From Halioxenophilus aromaticivorans (GTDB lineage Bacteria; Pseudomonadota; Gammaproteobacteria; Pseudomonadales; Cellvibrionaceae): a DNA stretch of 64,000 nt. Every line of letters starts with the position of its first letter. The first letter of the stretch is position 1. The position numbers and the translations under genes were made by a program. The DNA lies in the NCBI RefSeq assembly GCF_042850945.1, contig NZ_AP031496.1, positions 1,178,001-1,242,000 of the forward strand, written 5' to 3'. The notes under the pieces were generated by a model that was not told the DNA's origin, did no database searches, and saw only the letters and a list, made by a program, of their open reading frames with translations. Positions 43,896 through 53,138 of this stretch are shown in pieces.

Positions 43896-45095
43896 GTGAA
43901 AGAACTCTGTTTAATAACCTGCTCTGGCCCAAACCATGACAGTTTGGTGCCCGTGTTGATGGGGGTTTTGGCCGATCACTCGGTCAACGTTTTGGATATG
44001 GATCTCAGCGTAACCCATCGCCAAGTGAATACTGGCATTTTGGTGGAGATTCCAGGTGCGGCAGTGGCCGGAGCCGTACACAAAGATATTTTATTTGCCG
44101 CCCATGGCCTGGGCTTGCGGGTACGCTTTGAGGGCATCACCCTGGCGCAATACCAACAGTGGGTGGAGGACGCCAATACCAGTCGTTACATCGTTACCGT
44201 CTTGGCGCGTAAAATCGAGGCGCAGCACCTAGGTGCGGTGTCGGAAGTGGCCAGCCAGCACGGCTTAAGCATTGAGCACGTTGAGCGCATCGGTGGCCGT
44301 GTGTCGCTGGCCGCCAGGGACGCCCCCAGCCAGGAATGCCTGGAGATTACCACCGGTGGTCAGCCCAAGGATTTGGCCCATCTGCGTTCCGATTTTTTGG
44401 AGTTATCTAGTCAGCACCCCATCGACATTGCCGTGCAAGCCGACGATGCTTTTCGCCGCACTCGGCGTTTGGTGTGCTTCGATATGGATTCCACCTTAAT
44501 TGAAGTTGAAGTCATCGACGAGCTGGCCAAGGCCGCCGGCGTGGGCGAGCAGGTGGCCGAGGTCACCGAGCGAGCCATGCGCGGTGAGTTGGATTTCAAC
44601 GAGAGTTTTGCCAGTCGCTTGGCCACGTTAAAAGGCTTAGATGAATCCGTGCTATCGGCCATTGCCGAAGCCCTACCCATCACCGAGGGGGCAGAGCGTC
44701 TAATCAGCACTTTGCGGCGCATGGGCTACAAAACGGCGATTTTATCCGGTGGCTTCACCTACTTTGCTGAGCATCTGCAAAAAAAGCTCGGCATCGATTA
44801 TGTGCATGCCAATGAGCTGGCCATTACCGATGGCAAGGTGATTGGTGAGGTGCGCGGCGATATCGTAAACGGCGAGCGCAAGGCGGCGCTGTTGCAACAA
44901 TTGGCTGAGCGAGAGGGTTTATCTTTGGATCAGGTCATTGCTGTGGGTGACGGCGCTAACGACATACCCATGCTCTCGTTGGCTGGTCTTGGTGTGGCTT
45001 TTAGGGCCAAACCCGTGGTGCGAGCCCAAGCAGAGTACGCTATTACCACCTTGGGATTGGATGGGCTTTTGTATTTGATTGGTTATCGCGATTAA
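43896..45095 (+). CDS. serB: Phosphoserine phosphatase
   Basis: The 399-residue enzyme removes phosphate from phosphoserine, the final step of serine synthesis. Two N-terminal ACT-like regions (LCLITCSGPNHDSLVPVLMG and VTVLARKIEAQHLGAVSEVA) precede a HAD phosphatase with FDMDSTLIEVEVID (D196, D198), ILSGGFTYFAEHL, and VIAVGDGANDIPML. GTG 43896 is chosen because AAAGG lies eight bases upstream; another GTG at 43887 overlaps that site. The ACT-HAD form is typical of Pseudomonas-like bacteria. Its stop codon is part of a hairpin shared with the converging fimX-like gene. Confidence 0.96.
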   Translation: MKELCLITCSGPNHDSLVPVLMGVLADHSVNVLDMDLSVTHRQVNTGILVEIPGAAVAGAVHKDILFAAHGLGLRVRFEGITLAQYQQWVEDANTSRYIVTVLARKIEAQHLGAVSEVASQHGLSIEHVERIGGRVSLAARDAPSQECLEITTGGQPKDLAHLRSDFLELSSQHPIDIAVQADDAFRRTRRLVCFDMDSTLIEVEVIDELAKAAGVGEQVAEVTERAMRGELDFNESFASRLATLKGLDESVLSAIAEALPITEGAERLISTLRRMGYKTAILSGGFTYFAEHLQKKLGIDYVHANELAITDGKVIGEVRGDIVNGERKAALLQQLAEREGLSLDQVIAVGDGANDIPMLSLAGLGVAFRAKPVVRAQAEYAITTLGLDGLLYLIGYRD

Positions 45096-45111
45096 TCCGT
45101 TTTTAATCGCG
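45087..45111. terminator. Hairpin overlapping the serB stop, possible terminator
   Basis: CGCGATTAA (45087-45095) pairs perfectly with TTAATCGCG (45103-45111). The serB TAA is inside the left arm. It sits before the converging fimX-like gene and has no long T-run. Confidence 0.55.
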
Positions 45112-45212
45112 GATTTGATTGATTTTACGCAATGGCAAGGACGCTGTTTTAGGATCGCTTTTTCAAACGTTTGATTTCAGTTCTAGGTTTTCAACTGCAG
45201 ACTAAAGCAAAT

Positions 45213-47342
45213 CTAGCCGTCGCCTTCAAAGTCGTAATTCATGTTGGCGTTGGGCTCTTGTAAGTAGTAGCCCTGTATATAATGCACACCTGCCTGCCAC
45301 AGTTTAGAAAGCGCTGATGCGTTTTCCACAAAGGGTACAATGGTGATTTTTTTCAATTCGTTTAATTCTTTCACCAAGTTCGTTAGGCCGCTGCTGCGTG
45401 GATTTTCTTGCAGCTCTTTGGTGTAAGATCCATCCAGCTTTACATACTCAACCGGTATGTGTTTCAGGGTATTTAGTGGATTCAGCACGCAACCAAAATT
45501 GGTGATAGACACCGGTGTGCCGTTTTCAGTAACCGCCGTTAAAAACTCACGCGCTTTAGTAATGTGTTTGGCGACATCGCTTTCTTTCATCTGGAACACC
45601 ACCGCATCGGCTGGGAGGTCGGCAGCTTTTAAGGCAACTTTCAACCACGAGGGCAGGTTTTCATCGTAAAAGGCAGCCTCACTTAGATTAATCCACAGGC
45701 GTGTGTTGTGGCCTTTATTACGCTGCTCCGACAGCTTCTTCGCCGCGGTTAGCACCACCCAGCGGTCGAGCTTGTTCAGCAGAGCCAAGTCACCAACACT
45801 GTAAAACACCTCTTGGGTGGAAACCTGCTGGCCGGATTCGTCCTGTAGTCTCACCATAACTTCGTACTGTTCATCACCGGAGCCGCGCAAACCAATAATC
45901 GGCTGAAACACTAGGTGCAGCAGCTCATTGTTTAGCGCATTTTCCAGCGCATGGGTCATGGTTTCTTCGGCGGATATTTCTTGCTCGGGCAGCTCAAATA
46001 AATGAACACCACCTTCGCTTTTGGTATCGCTGCTGCGCAAGCTGTCCACCGCCAAGCGAGCGTGCTTGGTCACCTCATCGCTGTTTTCGATTACTTCGGT
46101 CATTAAGCTGATGCCGATGTGTGGTCGAATATGCACCGTGTTAGTTTTTACTTCGATGATTTGCTCGTTGATAAAACTCAGCAGTTGTTCGGCAAGTTTG
46201 AGCGCTTTAGTGGCAGAGCAGTCGCTGATCACCAGCCCTAATGCGCTGTCGCTGAAACGGCCAATATAGGCATCCTGTAATTGTTCGCTAACGCGACTTG
46301 CTAATTCTTTAATGGCTTGGTCGGCCAGGCGGTAACCTAGGGTGGCGATTACTCGGTGTTCAAACTCGGCAATTTCGATCAATAAAAATGCTTGGCTGGT
46401 ACCGTGTTCGGCGCAATCGTCCAGGGCTTTTTCAATACGTTGGAATAGGGCGGTGCGATTAAACAACCCGGTATTGGTATCGCGCAGTTTTAAATGGCTG
46501 TGGTCTTCGGCTTTAGCGGCAGATTCTGCCGATGTTGTACCTGTGCTCTGTTCGGTAGTAGCGGGTAAGGTGCGGGGTTGGGTGCTTTTTACCAGCAGGC
46601 AATTTTCGTTATCGAAGGTGCCTTGGCTGAGGTAGATATCCAATGCCCGCTCTTGTTCGCTGGCATCAATAAACCGAACAGTAAGGGTTTCTGGCTCGGG
46701 CTCTACGTTGAGTGCATTGAACTTTTTTAGCGCTTGTTTAATTTTGGCTTGGTCATCATCCACCACCAGGTCGATCAGCGGCATGACCGCTAATTCGTCA
46801 AGATCGTCGTAACTCAATAACTCCGCCCAGGTATCGTTGACAAACAAGAACATCCCTTCTTGGACGTAGGCAATGGCGTCCTTGGCGTTCATAAGAAGGT
46901 CGCGGGCCTGTTGTTCGGCATCACGACGTTTGCGTTCTGCTAAGCGGTGGGTTTGACGGTGCTCGCGGTTACGCATTTCTCGCTTGATGACCAAAATCAG
47001 ATGCTGGTCGTCATCCAGCTGAACCACATCCGTGGCACCGGAGCGCATGCCCTCAACAGTGGCCTGGGAGCCTTCTGTTTCGGTGACTAAAATCACCGGG
47101 ATATCGCGGTTTAGTCGGGAAATTTCTTTAATGGCCTGACTTACCGGTAGGTTGCTGGTGGCGTCGTGGCCAACCAACAAATCCCAGCTTTGCTCTTCCA
47201 GTAATTTAGACAGCATTTCCAGGCTGGTGGCGTGTTGAGTACGCGCACTGACGCCAGCATTACGAAACATGCTCACAAGGCGTTCTACCTCGGAGCGAGA
47301 ATCGTTGAGAATCAGCAATCTTAGTGTTTCAGTCAGGTTCAT
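45213..47342 (-). CDS. fimX: FimX-like c-di-GMP effector (REC-PAS-GGDEF-EAL, degenerate)
   Basis: The 709-residue protein has an N-terminal receiver-like domain (LRLLILNDSRSEVERLVSMF), a PAS domain (about 150-230, AIAYVQEGMFLFVNDTWAELL), a GGDEF domain whose signature is SDSAL instead of GGDEF, and an EAL domain starting YEVMVRL instead of EAL. Both enzymatic signatures are lost, as in Pseudomonas FimX, which binds c-di-GMP and promotes type IV pilus assembly. The receiver lacks the standard phospho-aspartate context. Proximity to serB matches the Pseudomonas arrangement. Length is close to FimX. No pilus structural genes are in this window. Confidence 0.9.
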   Translation of the reverse strand: MNLTETLRLLILNDSRSEVERLVSMFRNAGVSARTQHATSLEMLSKLLEEQSWDLLVGHDATSNLPVSQAIKEISRLNRDIPVILVTETEGSQATVEGMRSGATDVVQLDDDQHLILVIKREMRNREHRQTHRLAERKRRDAEQQARDLLMNAKDAIAYVQEGMFLFVNDTWAELLSYDDLDELAVMPLIDLVVDDDQAKIKQALKKFNALNVEPEPETLTVRFIDASEQERALDIYLSQGTFDNENCLLVKSTQPRTLPATTEQSTGTTSAESAAKAEDHSHLKLRDTNTGLFNRTALFQRIEKALDDCAEHGTSQAFLLIEIAEFEHRVIATLGYRLADQAIKELASRVSEQLQDAYIGRFSDSALGLVISDCSATKALKLAEQLLSFINEQIIEVKTNTVHIRPHIGISLMTEVIENSDEVTKHARLAVDSLRSSDTKSEGGVHLFELPEQEISAEETMTHALENALNNELLHLVFQPIIGLRGSGDEQYEVMVRLQDESGQQVSTQEVFYSVGDLALLNKLDRWVVLTAAKKLSEQRNKGHNTRLWINLSEAAFYDENLPSWLKVALKAADLPADAVVFQMKESDVAKHITKAREFLTAVTENGTPVSITNFGCVLNPLNTLKHIPVEYVKLDGSYTKELQENPRSSGLTNLVKELNELKKITIVPFVENASALSKLWQAGVHYIQGYYLQEPNANMNYDFEGDG

Positions 47343-47690
47343 TAAGTCGTTTGTGGCCCTTAGTTCGCTAAGCCACAGAGTATTCCATTAGGCTGGTCTG
47401 GTGAACGTCGGCCGTACAAATTACAGTCGGACTACGAACAAAAACATCTTGGTTACATCGATGCATTATTAGTACGCCAAGCTTATAGCGGTACGAAATA
47501 TTACGCTTGCGCGCCTATGACATACTGATGAAAGTATAGCCCCATCAATTCATAAGAAAAGTTTACAACACGGCCCCGGTACAGACGGGCACAAGGCCAG
47601 GGGATTGGTGCGGCCGGCTATATTACCAATCTACTTCCGTTAAAACCCGGGTTATAGCAATGCTATATGTAAAATATTTGTGAATCATGT
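47343..47690. other. Intergenic region upstream of the fimX-like gene
   Basis: About 350 bp between the fimX-like start and the stop of the next minus-strand gene. It should hold the fimX promoter. An exact inverted repeat TATAGCA-A-TGCTATA occurs at 47653-47667 and a 16-bp palindrome borders the region. No ORF or RNA gene is recognised. Confidence 0.6.
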
Positions 47691-47706
47691 CACGAGCTAG
47701 CTCGTG
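47691..47706. repeat. 16-bp perfect palindrome over the stop codon of the PilZ-like gene
   Basis: CACGAGCT/AGCTCGTG is fully self-complementary and contains the TAG stop of the minus-strand gene. It may affect termination or be a protein site; no T-run accompanies it. Confidence 0.6.
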
Positions 47707-49325
47707 GTCGAGTAGCGATATTGGCAATAGGACGCGCTGGACGACAATCGTTTGCTGATGTGAACGCGTGTGCTCTCACCGCGCTTCTTGAGGATGACGG
47801 GATAGCGCTCATTAAACACGGAATTGGGTGTTACCAAACTGGTTTTGCCGTCTTCACTGCCTTCTTTAACCAGCAGTACTCGTAGGTAGTCGGAATCGTG
47901 GCCAGATTCCGTCTCGGTGCTGGCGCCGTAGGCCTCTAGTCGACGGCCAATCATCATAACGCCAAACTGGATACCGGTTTTTTCACTGCGTTTTACCCAG
48001 CGCACCACTGCCAGTTGCCAGTTGCGTTTGCCGGGCTCACGAAAGCCGATTAGCTCGCCGGCCTGGAGTTTTCTCGGTGCTTTATCTTGGCAGATGAGCT
48101 GAAAACCTTTTTGGCCCGAGTTAATGGCGGTAAGCCGATGGGTTTGAGCGCTGCTGCCGATGGGGATGTCTGGTGGTTCTGGCGAGGGCTTGTCGTCCCA
48201 CTCGGTGCTCAACATAAAGCCGGCTTTATGGCTGCTGCCGGTGACAAACTCATCAAAATTTGCGCCCTTGGCAAGTTGGTCGTGGATGGCCGATATACCA
48301 ATGCAGATTTCCAGTTCGGTATGACAGGCAATACGCTGGTTTTTGCGGCGAACGCGAGTCCCCCAATTAAGCGCCAGGTGCTGGTGCAAATTGATCGCTA
48401 CCGGGCCTTTATCCGGGCCGGTTTGCTTAATGACTTTATCCAACTGCTGCAGCAGCGTACGGAAATCAAATACCATACCACTGGCTTGTAATTGGTGGCT
48501 TTCGAAACTGTCCAGGTAATCTGGCTCATGGTCGCTGTCGCCGATTACGGCAAAAAGGGCGTTACTGTCTGCTGTGTAGGGCGCCAAGGTTAGCTGTTTG
48601 GCCCAGGCGCTCAAGACTGAAAACAATTGTTCAATTTCACTGGGGCGCAATTGCAAGGGCCGGGCGACGGTGAGCGCGAGGATGGTAATGTAGCTGTGGT
48701 TGCAGGTGCCGGCGTAGTTGCTATTGAAGGCGTCGGTGACATTAACGTTGTGCAACTCTTGTTTGTTTGCCAGTTGGAACACGCCGTTGGTTAGGTGCCA
48801 AAAGTAATTCGGTACGGGGGTATAAAGCTGCACATTGTTTTTCAGCAATAGCGATAAAATAACCAGCGGACGCTGAAAATAACTGGCTTTGCTGGCTGCG
48901 TTGAGCTTTTTGTCGGCCAGGCTATTTACCCCGAGCCGGCAGTAGGCCAAAGCTAGGTGCTTTAATAGCGCCTGTGCCACCAGGGCGGTTTTTTTCTCTT
49001 TCTCGCTCAGCGCCAGGGGCTTTTTGGTCAGTGGCGCGGTAATGGCCGACACGCAATTGAGCACCAGTGGCCGTACATGTTCCAGTATTTCGACCCTGGC
49101 GGTGTTATTGAGTTTAACTCGGCACAGTTCGGGTAGGGCGCTGTACAGCTTGGTGGCAACCAGTTGGTAATCGGTAATGGGAAGATCGTCAAACCACTGT
49201 TTCACCTTGGCAGGTTTTACGCTTGCGCAAAACGTAAACCGCGGTTCGCTCTCCAAGGGCAGCGCCAGGGGTTGTTCGGCAGCCTCCGAGACGTTGTTTT
49301 TGCGGCTAAATGGGTTAGAGATCAT
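47697..49325 (-). CDS. Conserved unknown protein with a PilZ-like C terminus
   Basis: The 542-residue cytosolic protein is mainly helical over residues 1-370 and resembles no enzyme I can name. The C-terminal 130 residues contain HRLTAINSGQKGFQLICQ, LQAGELIGFRE and WQLAVVRWVKR-TGIQFGV, which fit the beta-barrel pattern and NxSxxG-like loop of PilZ domains, though the upstream RxxxR binding motif is not clear. A protein of unknown function also lies beside fimX in Pseudomonas, from memory, so a role in c-di-GMP signalling is plausible but inferred. Upstream spacing shows it is a separate unit. Confidence 0.7.
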   Translation of the reverse strand: MISNPFSRKNNVSEAAEQPLALPLESEPRFTFCASVKPAKVKQWFDDLPITDYQLVATKLYSALPELCRVKLNNTARVEILEHVRPLVLNCVSAITAPLTKKPLALSEKEKKTALVAQALLKHLALAYCRLGVNSLADKKLNAASKASYFQRPLVILSLLLKNNVQLYTPVPNYFWHLTNGVFQLANKQELHNVNVTDAFNSNYAGTCNHSYITILALTVARPLQLRPSEIEQLFSVLSAWAKQLTLAPYTADSNALFAVIGDSDHEPDYLDSFESHQLQASGMVFDFRTLLQQLDKVIKQTGPDKGPVAINLHQHLALNWGTRVRRKNQRIACHTELEICIGISAIHDQLAKGANFDEFVTGSSHKAGFMLSTEWDDKPSPEPPDIPIGSSAQTHRLTAINSGQKGFQLICQDKAPRKLQAGELIGFREPGKRNWQLAVVRWVKRSEKTGIQFGVMMIGRRLEAYGASTETESGHDSDYLRVLLVKEGSEDGKTSLVTPNSVFNERYPVILKKRGESTRVHISKRLSSSASYCQYRYSTTS

Positions 49326-49462
49326 ACGGTAATCTTAGGCTCAGCTAATACTGGGAGCAAACGAGCAGTTTACCCCAAAACCGTATTAGTTATAGCGTAT
49401 TGTTAAGAACACAAACTTTCTCGACTGTTTTTATTGCCAAATATCAGGTAATCGGTCGATTT

Positions 49463-50479
49463 TTATATGTGAAGCCAAGTTTTATTGGGTTGGCCAGGGG
49501 TTTCTCGCACCAGCTTTGGTACCAAAAAACCAGGCAATCGAGCACGCATTTGTTGATGTAATTGCTGTGCTTGCCCCTCATCAACATCGAAATGGGCGGC
49601 GCCCTGTACCCGGTCTAGCAAGTGCAAATAGTAGGGGTGAACACCGCAATCGAACAAGCTTTCGCTGAGCTCTACTAAGGTATCTGCACAATTGTTTACG
49701 CCGTTTAAGAGCACGGTTTGGTTAAACAGTTGTACGCCAGCGCGCTGTAACTGGCTCAGCCCCTGGCGCAATTCACCATCCACCTCCCTGGGATGATTAC
49801 AGTGAATCACCAGCACGCATTGTAAGCCAGCCTGCTGCAGCGTGTGGATTAGCCCTTGGTCTATTCTGCTGGGGATCACCACCGGCAGCCGGCTGTGAAT
49901 ACGCAGCCGTTTAAGATGCGCGATCTTAGTAAGGTCGCTGAACCAACGCGCTAGTTGGTTGTTGCTCACCGAGAGCGGGTCTCCGCCGCTGAAGATAACC
50001 TCATTGATGCTGTCATCGGCGGCCAAATAATCCAATACACCCTGCCAAGCCGGGCCGCGAAGTCGATTCTCCTGATAGTTAAAGTGGCGTCTAAAGCAGT
50101 AGCGGCAATTAACGGCACACTGGCCGGTGGCGGTTATCAGTACTCGGCCGTGGTATTTATGGATCAGCCCAGGTACCGGGTTGGTGCTGGTTTCGTCCAG
50201 TGGGTCGCTGGAATAATCTGGTGGCGAGGTAAGCTCTTGGGCCTGGGGCAAAAACTGCCTCAGTATCGGGTCGTCGAGGTTGCCGGGTTCGATTTTATCC
50301 AGCATGCGGCGCGGTAGGCGCAGTTCAAACTGGTCGCCGGCGGCCTGGGACACCGCAGCATAGGGTAGTTGCAACAGTTCAGCCAGCTCCGCCGGCTGAG
50401 TAATCAAATCATTGAGCTGCTGTTGCCAGCTACTATTGGTCTGGTTTAAGCCATCAGTTATGATGTGCACCTTTTTCAA
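49463..50479 (-). CDS. epmB: EF-P (R)-beta-lysine-forming lysine 2,3-aminomutase
   Basis: The 338-residue radical SAM enzyme converts (S)-alpha-lysine to (R)-beta-lysine for EF-P modification. The 4Fe-4S motif is CAVNCRYCFRRHF (C121, C125, C128), followed by FSGGDPLSV and RIHSRLPVVIPSRI as in lysine 2,3-aminomutases. It is divergent from efp, which with epmA completes the pathway. Length matches E. coli EpmB. Confidence 0.96.
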   Translation of the reverse strand: MKKVHIITDGLNQTNSSWQQQLNDLITQPAELAELLQLPYAAVSQAAGDQFELRLPRRMLDKIEPGNLDDPILRQFLPQAQELTSPPDYSSDPLDETSTNPVPGLIHKYHGRVLITATGQCAVNCRYCFRRHFNYQENRLRGPAWQGVLDYLAADDSINEVIFSGGDPLSVSNNQLARWFSDLTKIAHLKRLRIHSRLPVVIPSRIDQGLIHTLQQAGLQCVLVIHCNHPREVDGELRQGLSQLQRAGVQLFNQTVLLNGVNNCADTLVELSESLFDCGVHPYYLHLLDRVQGAAHFDVDEGQAQQLHQQMRARLPGFLVPKLVRETPGQPNKTWLHI

Positions 50480-50585
50480 ACACCTTATTTAAAACGCTTA
50501 TACAAAATGGGCGGCTGGGCGCGGCAAGGCGCACGCCTTAGGGCGAATTGTACACGCTCAGGAAGAACCTGAATTAGAGGATTTT

Positions 50586-51155
50586 ATGGCAACTTTTTCG
50601 ACCAATGAATTTCGCGGTGGCATGAAGGTAATGCTCGACGGTGACCCATGCTCAATTATGGAGAACGAATACGTTAAGCCGGGTAAGGGCCAGGCATTCA
50701 ACCGCGTTAAGTTGCGCAACCTCGCCACTGGCCGTGTGCTAGAGCGTACCTTCCGCTCCGGTGAGAGCCTTGAAGCCGCCGATGTGGTGGATCAGGACAT
50801 GGAATACCTCTACACCGACGGTGAGTTTTGGCACTTTATGGACCCGGCGACCTTCGAACAGCACGCCGCCGACGCCAACGCCGTGGGTGATTCCATCAAG
50901 TGGTTGAAAGAGCAAGATAAGTGCGTAGTTACCCTGTTTAATGGCGCGCCTCTGGCCATCACTCCGCCCAACCACGTTGAACTGGAAATTGCCGAGACCG
51001 ACCCAGGCCTTAAAGGCGATACCGCCCAAGGCGGCACCAAGCCTGCCACGTTGGTAACCGGCGCGGTGGTAAAAGTACCACTGTTTATGTCCACCGGCGA
51101 AGTGGTAAAAGTGGATACCCGCACCGGTGAATACCTGGGCCGGGCCGGTAAGTAA
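50586..51155 (+). CDS. efp: Translation elongation factor P
   Basis: The 189-residue factor relieves ribosome stalling at polyproline stretches. It begins MATFSTNEFRGGMKVMLDG and has the modified-lysine loop VKPGKGQAF with Lys34. The three-domain length is standard, ending VKVDTRTGEYLGR. AGAGGA precedes the ATG. It lies between epmB (divergent) and epmA (six bases downstream), which together modify Lys34. Confidence 0.98.
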   Translation: MATFSTNEFRGGMKVMLDGDPCSIMENEYVKPGKGQAFNRVKLRNLATGRVLERTFRSGESLEAADVVDQDMEYLYTDGEFWHFMDPATFEQHAADANAVGDSIKWLKEQDKCVVTLFNGAPLAITPPNHVELEIAETDPGLKGDTAQGGTKPATLVTGAVVKVPLFMSTGEVVKVDTRTGEYLGRAGK

Positions 51156-51160
51156 GCAGC

Positions 51161-52123
51161 ATGACTGATTCAGCCGGCTGGCAACCCAGCGCCAGCCTGG
51201 TTGCTCTGCGTACACGGGCGCAGACCCTCCACACCATTCGGCAATTCTTTACCAGCCGACATCTGCTCGAAATCGATGTGCCGGTACTGGCCAGCCACAG
51301 TGTTACCGACCCATCCATAACCGCCATTCAAGCCACGGTGAACAACCAAACTGGCTTTTTGCAGACCTCGCCAGAGTATTTTCTAAAGCGCCTCATCGCC
51401 GCCGGTTATGGTTCGGTTTTTTATCTGGGCAAGGCTTTTCGCGACCAAGAGTACGGCCGGCGCCATCAGCCGGAATTCACCATGTTGGAGTGGTATCAAC
51501 TGGGCTTTGATGATGTACAGTTGATGCAACAAACCCTGGCGCTTATGGCTGAGCTATTACCTGGTAAACCCCAGCGTACTGTCAGTTACCAGGCTTTGTT
51601 TGAGGCCGAATTCGGCGCTAACCCGCACACCATTGACGACGCAGCATTGGCGCAACTGGGCCAGGCCCGCTGCGCGGTGAGCTTTGACCAAGCCGATCGC
51701 AATACCTGGTTGGATTTATTGTTCAGCCATTGCCTAGAGCCAAAATTGCAAGACGTGGTGGTGGTGTGTGATTACCCCGCCAGCCAAGGTGCCCTGGCGC
51801 GGCTTGGCGAAAACCCACAGGGGCACAGGGTAGCAAAGCGGTTTGAGGTATTTGTGGATGGACTGGAGATTGGCAATGGTTACTGGGAGCTCAGTGACGC
51901 CGACGAGCTGGCCCAGCGCTTTGCCGCCGACCAAGAGCTGCGCCGAGAGCGCGGTGATTTCGTGCCGGCGGTGGACCCACAGCTGATGGCCGCCCAGCGC
52001 CACGGCTTGCCAGATTGTGCCGGCATTGCCATGGGGGTGGATAGAATCATTATGGCTAAGTTGGGTGCCAGCAGCTTGGCGGACACCCTGGCCTTCGCCA
52101 CGCATTTTTCAGCTGAACCGTAA
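51161..52123 (+). CDS. epmA: EF-P lysine ligase
   Basis: The 320-residue protein is a truncated lysyl-tRNA synthetase homologue (PoxA/GenX) that attaches beta-lysine to EF-P Lys34. Class II synthetase motif 2 (GKAFRDQEYGRRHQPEFTMLEWYQ) and motif 3 (GLPDCAGIAMGVDRIIM) are present, with no anticodon-binding domain. It begins five bases after efp in one operon. Length matches the E. coli enzyme. Confidence 0.96.
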   Translation: MTDSAGWQPSASLVALRTRAQTLHTIRQFFTSRHLLEIDVPVLASHSVTDPSITAIQATVNNQTGFLQTSPEYFLKRLIAAGYGSVFYLGKAFRDQEYGRRHQPEFTMLEWYQLGFDDVQLMQQTLALMAELLPGKPQRTVSYQALFEAEFGANPHTIDDAALAQLGQARCAVSFDQADRNTWLDLLFSHCLEPKLQDVVVVCDYPASQGALARLGENPQGHRVAKRFEVFVDGLEIGNGYWELSDADELAQRFAADQELRRERGDFVPAVDPQLMAAQRHGLPDCAGIAMGVDRIIMAKLGASSLADTLAFATHFSAEP

Positions 52124-52194
52124 CTGTCCGAACCTACCTAACCGAGTTATTCCCACAAAGGCAGCTCTGGCCAGGGCTTGGGTTTGCCGGCGGC

Positions 52195-53001
52195 TCAGCC
52201 GCAGTCTGCCTGGGCTTTGGTTTGCTTGCAACGCAGCAAATGGCACATAGCGGCGGCGGGGTTATCTGCGGTGGCCTCACCCATATCCACAGCCGGCACG
52301 CCAGCCACCACGCGGTGGTCAGGCACTGGCTTTAATACCACACTGCTGGCCCCAACCTGCGCGCCTTCGCCCACTCGGATATTACCCAGCACCTTGGCGC
52401 CAGGGCCGAGTAACACGCCCCGGCCAATTTTAGGATGACGGTCACCGCCTTCCTTGCCTGTGCCGCCCAGGGTAACCGACTGCATAATGGAAACATCGTC
52501 TTCTACCACGGCGGTTTCGCCAATAACTACGCCGGTGGCGTGGTCAAAGAAGATGCCCTTGCCGATTTTGGCGGCTGGGTGAATATCCACCGAGAACACC
52601 ACGGAAATACGATTTTGCAAAAATAAAGCAAAGGCTTTGCGGCCCTGGCTCCACAACCAGTGCGCCACCCGAAACGCCTGCAGGGCGTGGAAGCCTTTGT
52701 AGTATAAAAACGGTACCGATAACTGGCTGCAAGCGGAATCGCGCTCAAAGGTGGCATGTAGATCGGCTTGCCCGGCTTCGCAGATGCCGGGGTCGGCGGC
52801 AAAGGCTTCTTCAATCACTTCACGGATCATCAGCGCCGAGGCGGTGGGGCTATCCAGCTTGCTGGCCAAAAGGTAGCTCAGCGCCGCCATGGGGGTGCTG
52901 TGATTTAAAATAGTGGCGTGCAAATAGCTGGCGAGAATGGGCTCTTCAGCCGCTTGTTGCTGGGCCTCTTCACGGATGGTTTGCCAGGTTGTCTTAATCA
53001 C
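52195..53001 (-). CDS. cysE: Serine O-acetyltransferase
   Basis: The 268-residue enzyme acetylates serine to O-acetylserine for cysteine synthesis. The N-terminal helical domain starts (M)IKTTWQTIREEAQQQAAEEP. The left-handed beta-helix includes DIHPAAKIGKGIFFDHATGVVIGE and QSVTLGGTGKEGGDRHPKIG, both strongly conserved. GTG 53001 is chosen since GAGGA lies about eight bases upstream and it matches the family N terminus; the frame is open 70 codons further without homology. The srkA gene ends about 140 bases upstream on the same strand. Confidence 0.96.
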   Translation of the reverse strand: MIKTTWQTIREEAQQQAAEEPILASYLHATILNHSTPMAALSYLLASKLDSPTASALMIREVIEEAFAADPGICEAGQADLHATFERDSACSQLSVPFLYYKGFHALQAFRVAHWLWSQGRKAFALFLQNRISVVFSVDIHPAAKIGKGIFFDHATGVVIGETAVVEDDVSIMQSVTLGGTGKEGGDRHPKIGRGVLLGPGAKVLGNIRVGEGAQVGASSVVLKPVPDHRVVAGVPAVDMGEATADNPAAAMCHLLRCKQTKAQADCG

Positions 53002-53138
53002 CGGTGTATTCCTCAGTTTGTGCCAAACCAGCGCGCGCTTATACGGCGGCGGGTTCGAGTGCTGGCCATTATCGCGGGTTTGTCCGGCCTTGCCAAATAC
53101 GGACGAACTGTTGTTCCGGTTACCTTTTATCTGTGCCG

